From DAOUMF01 sp034408935 (GTDB lineage Bacteria; Chloroflexota; Dehalococcoidia; SM23-28-2; RBG-16-64-32), in assembly GCA_034408935.1 (NCBI GenBank), contig DAOUMV010000013.1, positions 62,001-126,000 on the forward strand: a DNA stretch of 64,000 nucleotides, written 5' to 3'. The position numbers and the translations under genes were made by a program. The notes under the pieces are model-generated. The model searched no databases. It was not told where the DNA came from and saw only the letters and a program-made list of their open reading frames with translations. Below are positions 49,972 to 58,102 of this stretch, piece by piece (the first letter of the stretch is position 1; each line of letters begins with the position of its first letter).

Positions 49972-50790
49972 CTAGAGAGAAACCTCTCGTAGGAAGGCGA
50001 TAAGCGCCTCGTTGAACGCCTGCGGCTGCTCCAGCGGCGCGACGTGGCCGCAGTCCGGGAGCACCGCCTTGCGGGCGTGGGACAGGTTCTCGGCCAGAAC
50101 GTCGGCCACGAGATGGAAATCGGGGATGTCCATCTCGCCGACGAGGACGAGCGTGAGCGCTCCGATCTCGTGCAGCCGCTCAATGACAGTGGGGGAGTAG
50201 GCCGGAGGCACCGCGTCCTCGCGGTAGTCGGCAGCCGGGAAGGCCAGCACCATCTCCCGCACCCGCTGGAAACGGTCGGGGAAGCGGCGCAGGCCGTCGA
50301 ACAGGGGGTGGGTGAGCCACAGCCGCTCGAACGCTGCGCGCGGCCCGTCCGCTCGGACAGCGGCCACCAGTTCCTCGATTTGAACGGAGAACTCATCGGA
50401 GTAGGCGAAGCCGGGAAGGGCGGAATCGACCAGGGTGAGGGAGAGGACGCGGGCGGGAAAGTCCAGGGCGAACTGAAGGGCGATGCCGCCGCCCATAGAG
50501 AGACCAACGACGTGGGAGGCGTCCACGCCAAGGCCCTCCATCAGGTCGCGCAGGTCGGCGGCGTAGTTCTCCCAGGTGTAGCCTGTGGGCGGCGCCGTGC
50601 TGCGCCCGTGGCCGCGGACGTCGTAGCGAATCACGCGGTAGCCGGCGGCGGTCAGCGCCGGCACCTGCTCGTCCCACAGGCGCAGGTCAGCCGAGTGCCC
50701 GTGGATGAGGACGACGGGCGGGCCTGAGACCCCAACGAGGGCGGAATCCTCGAAGTAGATCTCGATGCCGTTGGCGTTCAGTTGGGGCAC
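49972..50790 (-). CDS. alpha/beta-hydrolase, 272 aa
   Basis: HG motif VVLIHGHSADLRLWDE, nucleophile elbow VVGLSMGGGIALQFA (Ser about 95), acid in VLVGEMDIPDF and His in PDCGHVAPLEQP. The triad and length are those of 3-oxoadipate enol-lactonase-like hydrolases. It lies 16 bases after the F420-type nitroreductase gene, in the cofD-cofC series, and could act on the substrate of one of the flanking reductases. Confidence 0.87.
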   Translation of the reverse strand: MPQLNANGIEIYFEDSALVGVSGPPVVLIHGHSADLRLWDEQVPALTAAGYRVIRYDVRGHGRSTAPPTGYTWENYAADLRDLMEGLGVDASHVVGLSMGGGIALQFALDFPARVLSLTLVDSALPGFAYSDEFSVQIEELVAAVRADGPRAAFERLWLTHPLFDGLRRFPDRFQRVREMVLAFPAADYREDAVPPAYSPTVIERLHEIGALTLVLVGEMDIPDFHLVADVLAENLSHARKAVLPDCGHVAPLEQPQAFNEALIAFLREVSL

Positions 50791-50806
50791 TGGCAGAACC
50801 TACAGC

Positions 50807-51409
50807 TTAGCGCTCCAGGAGGAAGTCACCGGTGCCAATAGCGGGCCGGGGCGGCGGCAGGGAGCCCTCGGCGGGGTAGCCCAGGAGGACCAAGAACACG
50901 GGCTCCCAGCGGGACGGCAGGTCTAGGCCCTCCGTCACCGCCGACTGGCAGAAGAGGGGAGCCCCCTTCAGATAGCCGCCGAGGCCGCGGGCGTGGGCGG
51001 CCAACAGCAGGTTCTGGAGGGCAGCGCCGAGGCTTTGCACGTACATATCGCGCTCGGCGCGGCGGCGCCGACGATCCGGCCAGCGGCGGGCGCGGTCCAA
51101 CTCTAGGCAGGCAAGGAGGAGCATCGGCGCCTCCGTGAGCTGCCGACGCGAACGGGCCAGCGATCTCTCGACGGCTTCCGGCGGCTGGCGATCGGCCTCG
51201 AAGTCGGCACGCCAGGCGGCCGCCATTGCCTCAACGAGGCGGGGGCGCGAATCGGGCGTGATCTCGACGAAGCGCCAGGGGCGGCTGTGGTGGGGGGCGG
51301 GGGCGGCGCAGGCGGCCGCGACGAGCTCTCGCAGGAGATCGCGCGGCACCTCGCGGCGTGCGAAGCGGCGGACGGAACGTCGACCGGCGATCGCCTCCGA
51401 GACGTCCAT
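50807..51409 (-). CDS. nitroreductase-family protein similar to the FbiB C-terminal domain, 200 aa
   Basis: Start set at the Met (MDVSEAIAGRRSVRRF) directly after the cofC stop. FMN-binding RRSVRRF, CAAPAPHHSRPWRFVEI (the H-x-S-x-P-W type loop found in FbiB) and RGLGGYLKGAPLFC near the end. In actinobacteria the FbiB C-terminal domain reduces dehydro-F420, the last step of F420 synthesis. Here it is a separate protein next to cofC and cofD, which supports that role. No cofE/FbiB N-terminal ligase is in the window. Confidence 0.75.
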   Translation of the reverse strand: MDVSEAIAGRRSVRRFARREVPRDLLRELVAAACAAPAPHHSRPWRFVEITPDSRPRLVEAMAAAWRADFEADRQPPEAVERSLARSRRQLTEAPMLLLACLELDRARRWPDRRRRRAERDMYVQSLGAALQNLLLAAHARGLGGYLKGAPLFCQSAVTEGLDLPSRWEPVFLVLLGYPAEGSLPPPRPAIGTGDFLLER

Positions 51410-51413
51410 CGCG

Positions 51414-52097
51414 TCAGGCGGTGCGGCCAGCGCCTGCCTGCCGGTAGGCATGACTCAGCCGCTCGGCGATACGGAGTTGGGCCAGCAATCGGTGGGTGGC
51501 GGTCTCGGCGGGACGGGCCAGCAGGTCGGCCAGGTCGTCCGGCTCGTCCACGTCGCGGGAGAGCGACGCCAGGTGAAGGACGCGGGCGGGCAGGCCGCGG
51601 GCGACGGCCTCCCGCTTGTGGGACGCGGACGACCGGCGTCCGAAGCGGAAGGGGATGGCGTCCGGCGGGCGCAGGGCGATGGCACCGGTGCCTCGATCGT
51701 CGGTGGGGACGTGGGCGATGCCGCGTTCGGGGAGGGCATCCAGAAGCGCCTCGATCTCCGGGGGTGAGACGGCGGGGAGGTCAGCGGCGACGACCAGGAG
51801 GGCATCGGCGCCCCCGTCTGACAGGACAGCCGAGGCGTGGGCCAGGGCCTGATTCACGCCCCGACAGAGGGGCGGCTCGTTGAGGGGATCGGCACCCAGC
51901 TTCTCGGCGCGAGCCAGCACTTCGGCGTCGGGGCTGACCACAGCCATGTGCTCGACACTAGGCACGCCCTGTAGGGCCCGCAGCACGTCCTCCAGCATCG
52001 CCAGGGCGAGGCGTCGCCGCTCGTCCTGCGTGAGCAGGGCGGCCAGGCGCCCCTTGGCCTCGCCGAGCGCCTTCACGGGGACGAGGGCGGCGATCAC
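51414..52097 (-). CDS. cofC: 2-phospho-L-lactate (phosphoenolpyruvate) guanylyltransferase
   Basis: Makes the GMP-activated phospholactate or phosphoenolpyruvate used by CofD in F420 synthesis. The nucleotidyltransferase start is ALVPVKALGEAKGRLAALL (G-x-x-K-x-R-L), with the metal-binding segment LLVVAADLPAVSPPEIEALL. The ATG overlaps the cofD stop by four bases, so the two are coupled. In bacteria the substrate is usually phosphoenolpyruvate (FbiD), which cannot be told from sequence here. Confidence 0.9.
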   Translation of the reverse strand: MIAALVPVKALGEAKGRLAALLTQDERRRLALAMLEDVLRALQGVPSVEHMAVVSPDAEVLARAEKLGADPLNEPPLCRGVNQALAHASAVLSDGGADALLVVAADLPAVSPPEIEALLDALPERGIAHVPTDDRGTGAIALRPPDAIPFRFGRRSSASHKREAVARGLPARVLHLASLSRDVDEPDDLADLLARPAETATHRLLAQLRIAERLSHAYRQAGAGRTA

Positions 52098-53026
52098 GAT
52101 GCGATTCCGGCGGCGCGCAGGGACGCGCGGGCGAGCGCGGCCTTCTTCTCCATCGAGTCCATTATGGTGTCGGTGACAGTCACCGCCAAGCCCATCGCCT
52201 CGATCTCCGGCGCGAGCTCCGCGTCCACGTTATCAATCACGATAGCGTCCAGAAAGTCGACATAAAGGCGCGCAACGGCGCTCGCGCTCGCGTCGAGCCC
52301 CTGGTCGCGAAGCATCTTAGCGGCAGGTCCCTTGATCGTCGCCCCGCCGACGATTGGGCTCACGGCGACAACCTCCGCCGCCGTCTGGCAGAGCGCGTCG
52401 TGGAGGCCGGGGACCGCGAGGATAGGGCCGATTGAAACGAAGGGGTTGGAGGGCGTGAGGATGACAGCATCGGCGTCGGCGATAGCCTCGACTACGCCGG
52501 GGGCAGGGCGGGCCTCCTCCGCGCCATCGAACAGAACCTCTCGCACGGGGTCAGCAGCGCCACGACGCACGAACCACTCCTGGAACTCGAGAACGCCGTC
52601 GCCGGTGCGGACTTTGGTGCGCAGGAAGTCGTCGGTCCCGGGGAGGACACGGGCGGGCACGCCCAGGGCGCGGGCGATCTCGGCGGTGGCCTCGGACAGG
52701 GTACGGCCGCGCCGGAGGAGGTCGGTGCGGGTGACGCAGGTGGCGAGGTCAAGGTCGCCGAGGCGGAACCAGGTGTCGTAGCCGAAGCGCGAGAGGGCGT
52801 CGAGGGTGTGGAACGTATCGCCTCGGAGGCCGAAGCCGCGCTCCTCGTCGGCGAGGCCCGCCAGGTGATAGAGGACGATGTCGATGTCGGGCGAGACGTG
52901 GAGGCCGAAGAACTCGGCGTCGTCGCCGACGTTGGAGACGATGGTGACATCTGAGGGCGGGTGAACAGCGAGGAGGCCCTGGAGGAAGCGGGCGGCGCCG
53001 ACGCCGCCAGCGAGCGCGGTGATCAC
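52094..53026 (-). CDS. cofD: 2-phospho-L-lactate transferase (F0 to F420-0)
   Basis: Attaches the activated three-carbon phosphate to the deazaflavin F0. The GTG at 53026, eight bases after GAGGG, gives 310 residues, the family length; the longer frame upstream has repeat-derived sequence. ITALAGGVGAARFLQGL is the N-terminal Rossmann motif, VSNVGDDAEFFGLHVSPDID the conserved substrate loop, and ILTPSNPFVSIGPIL plus AVSPIVGGATIKGPAAKML the C-terminal core. Start of the F420 operon cofD, cofC, FbiB-like reductase. Confidence 0.94.
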   Translation of the reverse strand: MITALAGGVGAARFLQGLLAVHPPSDVTIVSNVGDDAEFFGLHVSPDIDIVLYHLAGLADEERGFGLRGDTFHTLDALSRFGYDTWFRLGDLDLATCVTRTDLLRRGRTLSEATAEIARALGVPARVLPGTDDFLRTKVRTGDGVLEFQEWFVRRGAADPVREVLFDGAEEARPAPGVVEAIADADAVILTPSNPFVSIGPILAVPGLHDALCQTAAEVVAVSPIVGGATIKGPAAKMLRDQGLDASASAVARLYVDFLDAIVIDNVDAELAPEIEAMGLAVTVTDTIMDSMEKKAALARASLRAAGIAS

Positions 53027-53127
53027 GGGGAAAACCCTCGAACCAACAACATAGAACCCGTGGTTGCGGGGGCTCGCCCTTCGACATGCCCATGACGAGC
53101 GACGACCGGCAGCGGCGTCTCCTGTAC

Positions 53128-53154
53128 GCCCTTCGACAAGCTCAGGGCGAGCGG
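53128..53154. repeat. short dispersed hairpin repeat, copy 1
   Basis: GCCCTTCGACAAGCTCAGGG and CGAGC. GCCCT and AGGGC can pair. The same core recurs at 55100-55124 and 61471-61497; a diverged relative precedes it at 53075-53100. Confidence 0.6.
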
Positions 53155-53184
53155 AGCATCCACGAAGTGAGGGCTGATCACGGG

Positions 53185-54075
53185 TCAGTATGCCTCCGGG
53201 AACATGGAGTGGACATACGGCGCCGGGGGCGTGCGCCATTCGCCGCGAACCATCAACGTCTCCAGACAGAACAGCCGGAAGCCGAGGCGGAAGCACTCGG
53301 CGATGGTGGGGTCCAGGCGCGCCGGGAGGTGGAGGCCGACGGCTCCGGGGCCCGCATCGCGCAGGGCAGCGCGGATGAGGGCCGCGAGCTGGGCCTCGCT
53401 CTGGGCGACGGCGGGGCCGAGGAAGATGCGGTCCGGCGTCGGCATCGTGGCGAGGTATCCCTGAATACCTGTGTCGCCACCGTGAACGTAGACCCTCCCC
53501 ATGCCAAAGTGCGTCGGCAGCTCACGCCCGCGCTCGACGCCGGTGAGACGACGATCGAGGTCAGCGACGACAGGTGCGTTCTCCACTGTCACCGCGCGGA
53601 CGAGGGGCTCGTCCTCCTGTGGCGCCGCGGGGTCGGGCGGACGCTCAAGGCGCAGCAACTGCTCGGCGGCGACGAAGCCGGTCTTCGAGTAGAGGGAGAA
53701 GGACTCCTTGTTGAAGGCGGCCTGGCTGAGACGGAAGGAGGCGGCGCCCGGGTAGGCGTCGAAGAGGGCCTGCATCATGCGGCGGCCGACACCGATGGCC
53801 TGGCTGGCGGGGTCGACGCTCACGGGGCCGATGGAGACGTGATCGCCGCGCCGGCGCCCGAAGACGGAGCCGCAGATGTTGCCGTCGCGCTCGGCGACGA
53901 GGCAGCCTTCGGGATCCTGGGAGAGGTAATAGCGGGCCATGAGCACCGAAATGATGGGGTCCGGGAACTCGGAGGGGTAGCCGTAGCGGGCATTGACGGC
54001 GTTGAAGGCACGGGCGATGACGGGGGCGACGACGTGTACGTCGTCTTCGGACATGGTGCGTATGGAGATGGACAA
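53185..54075 (-). CDS. protein with two GNAT-like acetyltransferase domains, 296 aa
   Basis: The N-terminal GNAT domain (about 5-145) has IRTMSEDDVHVVAPVIARAF and an acetyl-CoA loop QAIGVGRRMMQALFDA; FNKESFSLYSKTGFVA is the usual second motif. A second GNAT-like domain (about 155-285) is more diverged and lacks a clear Q/R-x-x-G-x-G loop, so it may only bind substrate. Dual-GNAT proteins of this kind include MshD relatives. Substrate unknown. Transcribed toward the F420 genes about 160 bases away, with repeats between. Confidence 0.83.
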   Translation of the reverse strand: MSISIRTMSEDDVHVVAPVIARAFNAVNARYGYPSEFPDPIISVLMARYYLSQDPEGCLVAERDGNICGSVFGRRRGDHVSIGPVSVDPASQAIGVGRRMMQALFDAYPGAASFRLSQAAFNKESFSLYSKTGFVAAEQLLRLERPPDPAAPQEDEPLVRAVTVENAPVVADLDRRLTGVERGRELPTHFGMGRVYVHGGDTGIQGYLATMPTPDRIFLGPAVAQSEAQLAALIRAALRDAGPGAVGLHLPARLDPTIAECFRLGFRLFCLETLMVRGEWRTPPAPYVHSMFPEAY

Positions 54076-54199
54076 GGCGCCTCCTTGGGCCCGCCGCAGG
54101 AGCTACGTGGCCAATTGTAGCAGGCCGAGCCCGGACCGGGCACCGGCGTGCCCGCCCCGCCCCGACCGATACGAGGGCACCCGCAACAGAGGGGAGCGC

Positions 54200-54988
54200 T
54201 CATTCACCCTTGAACGTGGGCGGGCGTTTCTCGAGGAAGGCGGTGACGCCCTCGCGGGCGTCGGCGGTGCGGGTAGAGTCGGCGATGACGCGGCCCTCGC
54301 TCTCCATCTGGGTCTCGAGAGTCTCGGTCCAGGCACTCTCGAGGAGGTGCTTGGTCCTGCCCAAGGCGGCCGTGGGGCCGGCAGCGAGCTGGACGGCGAG
54401 CTGGCGGGCTTCGTCGAGGAGTTGGTCATCGGGGACTACGCGGGCGACGATGCCCCAGTCGGCGGCCTCCTGGGCGGAGAGCAGGCGGTTGGTGAGGGCG
54501 AGCTCGAGGGCACGTTTGTGGCCGACGATGCGGGGGAGGATATAGGTGGCGGAGCCGTCCGGGGAGAGGCCGACGCCGGTGTAAGCCATGGTGAAGCGGG
54601 CGGACTCCGCGGCCAGGACGATGTCGCAGGCGAGGGCGAGGCTCATGCCGGCGCCAGCGGCGACGCCGTTGACGGCGGCGATGACCGGAGGGCCCATGCG
54701 GCGGAGGCGGGAGACGGCGATGTGGAGATGAGTGAGCATCTCCGTGATGTAGGCGTGGAGGTTGTCACCCTGGGCGGCGAAAGCCTTGACGTCGCCGCCG
54801 GCGCAGAACATCTTGCCGGCACCGGTGATGAGGACGGCGCGGACCTCGGGGTCGACGTCGCAGCGGAGGGCGGCGTCGGCGAGTTCGGGGGTGAGCTCGG
54901 TGGTCATGGCGTTGGCGGCATCGGGGCGGTTGAGGGTGATGGTGGCGACGTTGTCGCGGACATCGAAGAGCAGGTTCGAGTAGGTCAT
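54200..54988 (-). CDS. enoyl-CoA hydratase/isomerase family protein, 262 aa
   Basis: Crotonase fold: ATITLNRPDAANAMTTELT near the start, oxyanion residues in AGKMFCAGGDVKAFA and VNGVAAGAGMSLALACDIVLA, and VGLSPDGSATYILPR in the catalytic region, where the acidic residue is Asp rather than the hydratase Glu. That change fits isomerases such as PaaG or menaquinone-type relatives rather than a plain hydratase. C-terminus FLEKRPPTFKGE is typical. Confidence 0.9.
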   Translation of the reverse strand: MTYSNLLFDVRDNVATITLNRPDAANAMTTELTPELADAALRCDVDPEVRAVLITGAGKMFCAGGDVKAFAAQGDNLHAYITEMLTHLHIAVSRLRRMGPPVIAAVNGVAAGAGMSLALACDIVLAAESARFTMAYTGVGLSPDGSATYILPRIVGHKRALELALTNRLLSAQEAADWGIVARVVPDDQLLDEARQLAVQLAAGPTAALGRTKHLLESAWTETLETQMESEGRVIADSTRTADAREGVTAFLEKRPPTFKGE

Positions 54989-55099
54989 GTCAGGGCACCT
55001 CCAGTTGGTGAGGGGTTAGTAGCGGGTTCGATTGTAGCAGGGATGGGGAGAAGCCAGAACCAGCAAACCTACCAACCTGCAAACCACATCCGGAGGCTC

Positions 55100-55124
55100 G
55101 CCCTTCGACAAGCTCAGGGCGAGC
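55100..55124. repeat. short dispersed hairpin repeat, copy 2
   Basis: Same core as 53128-53154 (GCCCTTCGACAAGCTCAGGG), located just after the end of the carboxymuconolactone decarboxylase-like gene. Confidence 0.6.
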
Positions 55125-55132
55125 AGGGGCGG

Positions 55133-55486
55133 TCAGGCTTGCCCCTCGGCGACGAACTGGTCAACGGCCGCGAGCGCCTCGGCACCTGTGAACAGGGACG
55201 GCCCTCCGCCCATGACCACGGCAACGGCGATCGTCTCCACGATCTCCTCCCTGGTGGCACCTTCGCGGAGGGCGTCGTAGACGTGAGCCAGGATGCACCC
55301 GTCACACGCCGCCGAGATGGATATGCCCAGCGCGATTAGTTCCTTGACCTTCCTGCTGAGCACGCCATCGGCGACGGCCTCCCGGTGCAACTTGGCGAAT
55401 CCCAACATGGGGCCGCGCATCTCCCTCGCCAGGGTAGCGACCTGACGCTGGAGATGAGCACGGTATTCGGGATACTGCTTCTGCAT
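55133..55486 (-). CDS. carboxymuconolactone decarboxylase / AhpD-like protein, 117 aa
   Basis: An all-helical small protein. VKELIALGISISAACDGCILAHVYDALREGA carries the redox motif C61-x-x-C64 and H68, the AhpD pattern for peroxidase or disulfide relay activity; enzymes that decarboxylate carboxymuconolactone lack these cysteines. Single-domain, normal length. A thioredoxin-type or peroxide role is therefore favoured. Divergent from the following enoyl-CoA hydratase gene. Confidence 0.88.
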   Translation of the reverse strand: MQKQYPEYRAHLQRQVATLAREMRGPMLGFAKLHREAVADGVLSRKVKELIALGISISAACDGCILAHVYDALREGATREEIVETIAVAVVMGGGPSLFTGAEALAAVDQFVAEGQA

Positions 55487-55583
55487 CGTCTGTCCTCCTA
55501 TCCCCCAAAGCGGGACTCGCTCTGAATGCCTGGTGCGGCAGAGCGCCGCCTCCAGCGCTCACATGATACTGCTTTGGGCCGCC

Positions 55584-55601
55584 GCGATTGTGCGTCTGGG
55601 C
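55584..55601. repeat. dispersed intergenic repeat, family 1 copy 1
   Basis: GCGATTGTGCGTCTGGGC. Related copies at 56961, 57128, 59324, 59848 and 60129. All lie between genes. Confidence 0.6.
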
Positions 55602-55814
55602 TCGGCAGGGTGTCAACGATCGGTGGCTGGCGCCTCACTGGATGGCGGACACCAGCGGCAGGGGGCGCAGCGGCACGTTGACAAGCTGAACGCCGTACGG
55701 CAACATCGTCCTCACGGCCCAGACAAGGCTCTCTGGGAAGCTCTCATGACAGCCCACTCGGGGCTGGACGGATCTCGAGAGCCAGCGGCTTCTGGCATCG
55801 ACGGAGGTGGACTC

Positions 55815-56618
55815 GTGACCAACTCAGCGAAGGAAGCGCCGCCCCTGCTCCTGGAACGCGACGGCGCGGTGGCGACGATCATCATCAACGATGCGCCGAT
55901 GAACCGCATGAGCCTCGAGTTCATGGATGAGCTCGAGAGGCGGGTCGATGAGCTGGCCGCCGACAAGTCGGTTCGAGCGGTCGTGATCACGGGTGCCGGA
56001 GACGCGAACTTCTCCGTGGGCATGGACTTGAAGCAACTGCCCGAAGGGGTCAGGAGGAAGGGGAGCATCGAAGCGGTCCTCGATCAGCGACTGCGCGTGC
56101 TGGCCGCGGTGGAGAACATGGGGAAGCCAGTAGTCGCGGTGATGTACGGATACTGCCTGGGCGGCGGGCTGGAGCTGCCCCTGGCCTGCCACTTCCGGGT
56201 CGCCGCCGCGGAGGGAGCCAAGATCGGTCTGCCTGAGCTGGAGTTGGGCACGGTTCCGGCGTGGGGCGGAACCGCCCGCCTGACACGATGCGTGGGACGA
56301 GACGCTGCGCTGGACATGATCCTGCGCGCCAAGATGATCTCGGGGCCGGAGGCGCTGCGGATCGGGCTCGTTCACGAGGTGTGCCCGAACGACGATCTCA
56401 AACGCCGCGCGCACGAGCTGGCCCAGGAGCTGGCCGCCATGCCGTCGATTGCGGTGGCCGGGGTGCTGAGATGCGTGGTCGGCGCGGGAGAGAAGTCGCT
56501 GGAGGAGGCCCTGGCGGAGGAACGGCGGGCGGTGATGGCGACGATGGGAACGAAGGATCAGCAAGAGGGGATGAGGGCGTTTCTGGAGAAGCGAAAGCCC
56601 AACTTCACCGGTGAATAG
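55815..56618 (+). CDS. enoyl-CoA hydratase/isomerase family protein, 267 aa
   Basis: Several starts are possible; the GTG at 55815 has GGAGG seven bases upstream and gives family length, while an ATG at 55746 has none. Crotonase marks: VVITGAGDANFSVGMDLKQL and YGYCLGGGLELPLACHFRVAA (oxyanion holes), and LPELELGTVPAWGGTARL, in which Glu is at the hydratase position. C-terminus FLEKRKPNFTGE. It is followed by repeat-rich DNA and is not in an obvious operon. Confidence 0.85.
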   Translation: MTNSAKEAPPLLLERDGAVATIIINDAPMNRMSLEFMDELERRVDELAADKSVRAVVITGAGDANFSVGMDLKQLPEGVRRKGSIEAVLDQRLRVLAAVENMGKPVVAVMYGYCLGGGLELPLACHFRVAAAEGAKIGLPELELGTVPAWGGTARLTRCVGRDAALDMILRAKMISGPEALRIGLVHEVCPNDDLKRRAHELAQELAAMPSIAVAGVLRCVVGAGEKSLEEALAEERRAVMATMGTKDQQEGMRAFLEKRKPNFTGE

Positions 56619-56651
56619 GGGGCATCGGGTTCCTTCGTAGCGCGCCCCGAC

Positions 56652-56939
56652 TTAGCGGTCGGTCTGCCTGAGGCGCTCTCCTTCCTCGCGCGAGAAGCTG
56701 GCCCCGCAGGCGTCGCACAGATACCGCGACACCTTCTCCGGGCTGCCCATGTCGTCTGCGTTGTCCCAGCGGCGGAGGAGGTTGACGTGGCGGCAGTTCG
56801 ACCGCGATGCCTTCAAGCCCCGCCGGGAACGTTGCCGTCTATCCGGCCGGTCAGTGGTTTCCCCTCCAAGCCAGAACGGCCATCCCGGGACGAGGTTGTT
56901 CCACCAGTGTCCCCTGCGCCGCCTTGGGTCAGACTTCAT
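56652..56939 (-). CDS. small zinc-finger-like protein, up to 95 aa
   Basis: The C-terminal part reads HVNLLRRWDNADDMGSP then KVSRYLCDACGASFSREEGE: a CxxC knuckle preceded, about 25 residues earlier, by CRH, so a small zinc-binding fold is plausible. The N-terminal 45 residues (Arg-rich, PRRRRGHWWNN) look less like real protein, and the true start may be internal. Function unknown. Confidence 0.45.
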   Translation of the reverse strand: MKSDPRRRRGHWWNNLVPGWPFWLGGETTDRPDRRQRSRRGLKASRSNCRHVNLLRRWDNADDMGSPEKVSRYLCDACGASFSREEGERLRQTDR

Positions 56940-56960
56940 GAGATAACTCTGTAGCTACAC

Positions 56961-56990
56961 TGTCCGCCCACCATGATTGTACCGCTGGGC
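56961..56990. repeat. dispersed intergenic repeat, family 1 copy 2
   Basis: GTCCGCCCACCATGATTG and CCGCTGGGC; nearly the same as GTCCGCCCACCACGATTG at 60129, with a shared flank not seen in the other copies. Confidence 0.6.
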
Positions 56991-57002
56991 TGTGGCGTGT
57001 CC

Positions 57003-57088
57003 ACCCCACCCGAAGGTTGTTCGTCCCGCCCGGCCCGCCTCCGCCTGAGGCGGACAGGCTCTGAAGGGATTCAGGCTTCGCCCCGCCC
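57003..57088. repeat. dispersed intergenic repeat, family 2 full copy
   Basis: ACCCGAAGGTTGTTCGTCCC, GCCCGGCCCGCC, an insert GCCTGAGGCGGACAGG, then GAAGGGATTCAGGCTTCGCC. Longest member of the family also seen at 45134-45194 and 45831-45900. Confidence 0.6.
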
Positions 57089-57127
57089 CAAAACGTACGA
57101 GGGCACATTTGGGGGGGATGGAGCCGC

Positions 57128-57146
57128 GGCGATCGTGCGCCTGGCC
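57128..57146. repeat. dispersed intergenic repeat, family 1 copy 3
   Basis: GGCGATCGTGCGCCTGGCC, one or two changes from the consensus. Confidence 0.5.
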
Positions 57147-57267
57147 TGGCGGCCGGGGGGGCCGGGGGCCCCCGGCCATTCAAGCTGCCGAGCATCCTGC
57201 CCTCCCCGCGAGCCTTCGCCGCCAGTCGACCGTGGCGGCACACCGCGGAGGACACTGAGCAGCGCTG

Positions 57268-57297
57268 TTGCCGGCACGCCCCAAAATCGGCGATAAT
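57268..57297 (+). promoter_or_regulatory. promoter of the RNA-binding protein gene
   Basis: TTGCCG (57268-57273), 18-base spacer, GATAAT (57292-57297). It would give a leader of about 100 bases before the ATG at 57403, long for this genome and reminiscent of cold-shock mRNAs. Confidence 0.5.
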
Positions 57298-57402
57298 AGG
57301 GATGGCTCTACTGCCTCCCGCGCCTTTTCTTCCGACGTTCGAGGCAGACCGTTTGCCCGGCAGGAAGACTATGCCTTACAGGGCGCCATAAGGAGGCTCC
57401 CC

Positions 57403-57708
57403 ATGTCCATGAAGCTTTACGTTGGAGGTGTGTCCTACGACACGACCGACGACGGTCTCAGAACGTTCTTCGAGCAGGCAGGGACAGTGGAATCGGCCAG
57501 CGTTGTGACCGATCGCTATTCTGGTCGTTCTCGCGGCTTCGGCTTCGTCGAGATGTCGACGGGTGAAGAAGGCCTGAGGGCGATCGAGGAACTGAACGGC
57601 AAGTCGCTCGACGGCCGCACCCTGGCCGTGGACCAGGCGCGACCGCGCGCCGAAGGAGGCGGACGATCCTTCTCGGGCGGTGGCGGTGGCAGGCGGCCTC
57701 GATGGTAG
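57403..57708 (+). CDS. RRM-type RNA-binding protein, 101 aa
   Basis: One RNA recognition motif (about 3-80): RNP2 LYVGGVS and RNP1 RGFGFVEM with the aromatic residues that stack on RNA bases, and EELNGKSLDGRTLAVDQARPR at the end. A short Gly/Arg/Ser tail (GGRSFSGGGGGRRPRW) follows. This is the plan of cyanobacterial Rbp cold-induced proteins. AAGGAGG is placed seven bases before the ATG. The next small gene overlaps its stop. Confidence 0.93.
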   Translation: MSMKLYVGGVSYDTTDDGLRTFFEQAGTVESASVVTDRYSGRSRGFGFVEMSTGEEGLRAIEELNGKSLDGRTLAVDQARPRAEGGGRSFSGGGGGRRPRW

Positions 57709-57899
57709 AAAGCGTTTTCGGCCTTAAGACGAGGCAGGACGCCTGTCCGCACCACTGGCGCATTGGCACCCCATCAGGAGAGACCAGCAGCGCCATCTGC
57801 TTGATCTGCGGCGCCAGTCGCCGGTTCAACAACTGCGCTCAGGGTTCGTACGTGGCCGTAGGCCGCAGGCGCTCACGCGACACCAAGCAGTCCAAATAG
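57702..57899 (+). CDS. small zinc-ribbon-like conserved protein, 65 aa
   Basis: CPHHWRIGTPSGETSSAICLICGASRRF contains a Cys-His / CxxC pattern for one zinc ion, in a motif (HHWxIxxPxGxTSxxxCxxCGxxRxF) that I associate with small conserved proteins of Chloroflexota and related bacteria. The frame overlaps the RRM gene by seven bases. Function unknown; its coupling with the RNA-binding protein could mean joint action in RNA handling. Confidence 0.62.
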   Translation: MVESVFGLKTRQDACPHHWRIGTPSGETSSAICLICGASRRFNNCAQGSYVAVGRRRSRDTKQSK

Positions 57900-58102
57900 C
57901 GGCTACCCGGCGCGAGAACCAGTTCGCTCGAACCGGGATCTGGCTCACGTCACCGACTCGCCGTCCACGGAGGAGCGTAGAGCCTGAATCTGTGAGAGGT
58001 AGGCAATATCCGCTACGATAAGGCTACGGCCACTGCTGCGTCGTCGAGCCAGTTCCATCTTTCTGCGCTTCGCCCTGTCCCCCCTCGAAAGGAACGCACT
58101 TC

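Larger units (their letters stand above)
56940..57267. other. repeat-rich intergenic stretch
   Basis: No gene. It is made of two family 1 copies (56961-56990, 57128-57146) and a family 2 copy (57003-57088), with the promoter of the RNA-binding protein gene following at 57268. Confidence 0.6.
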
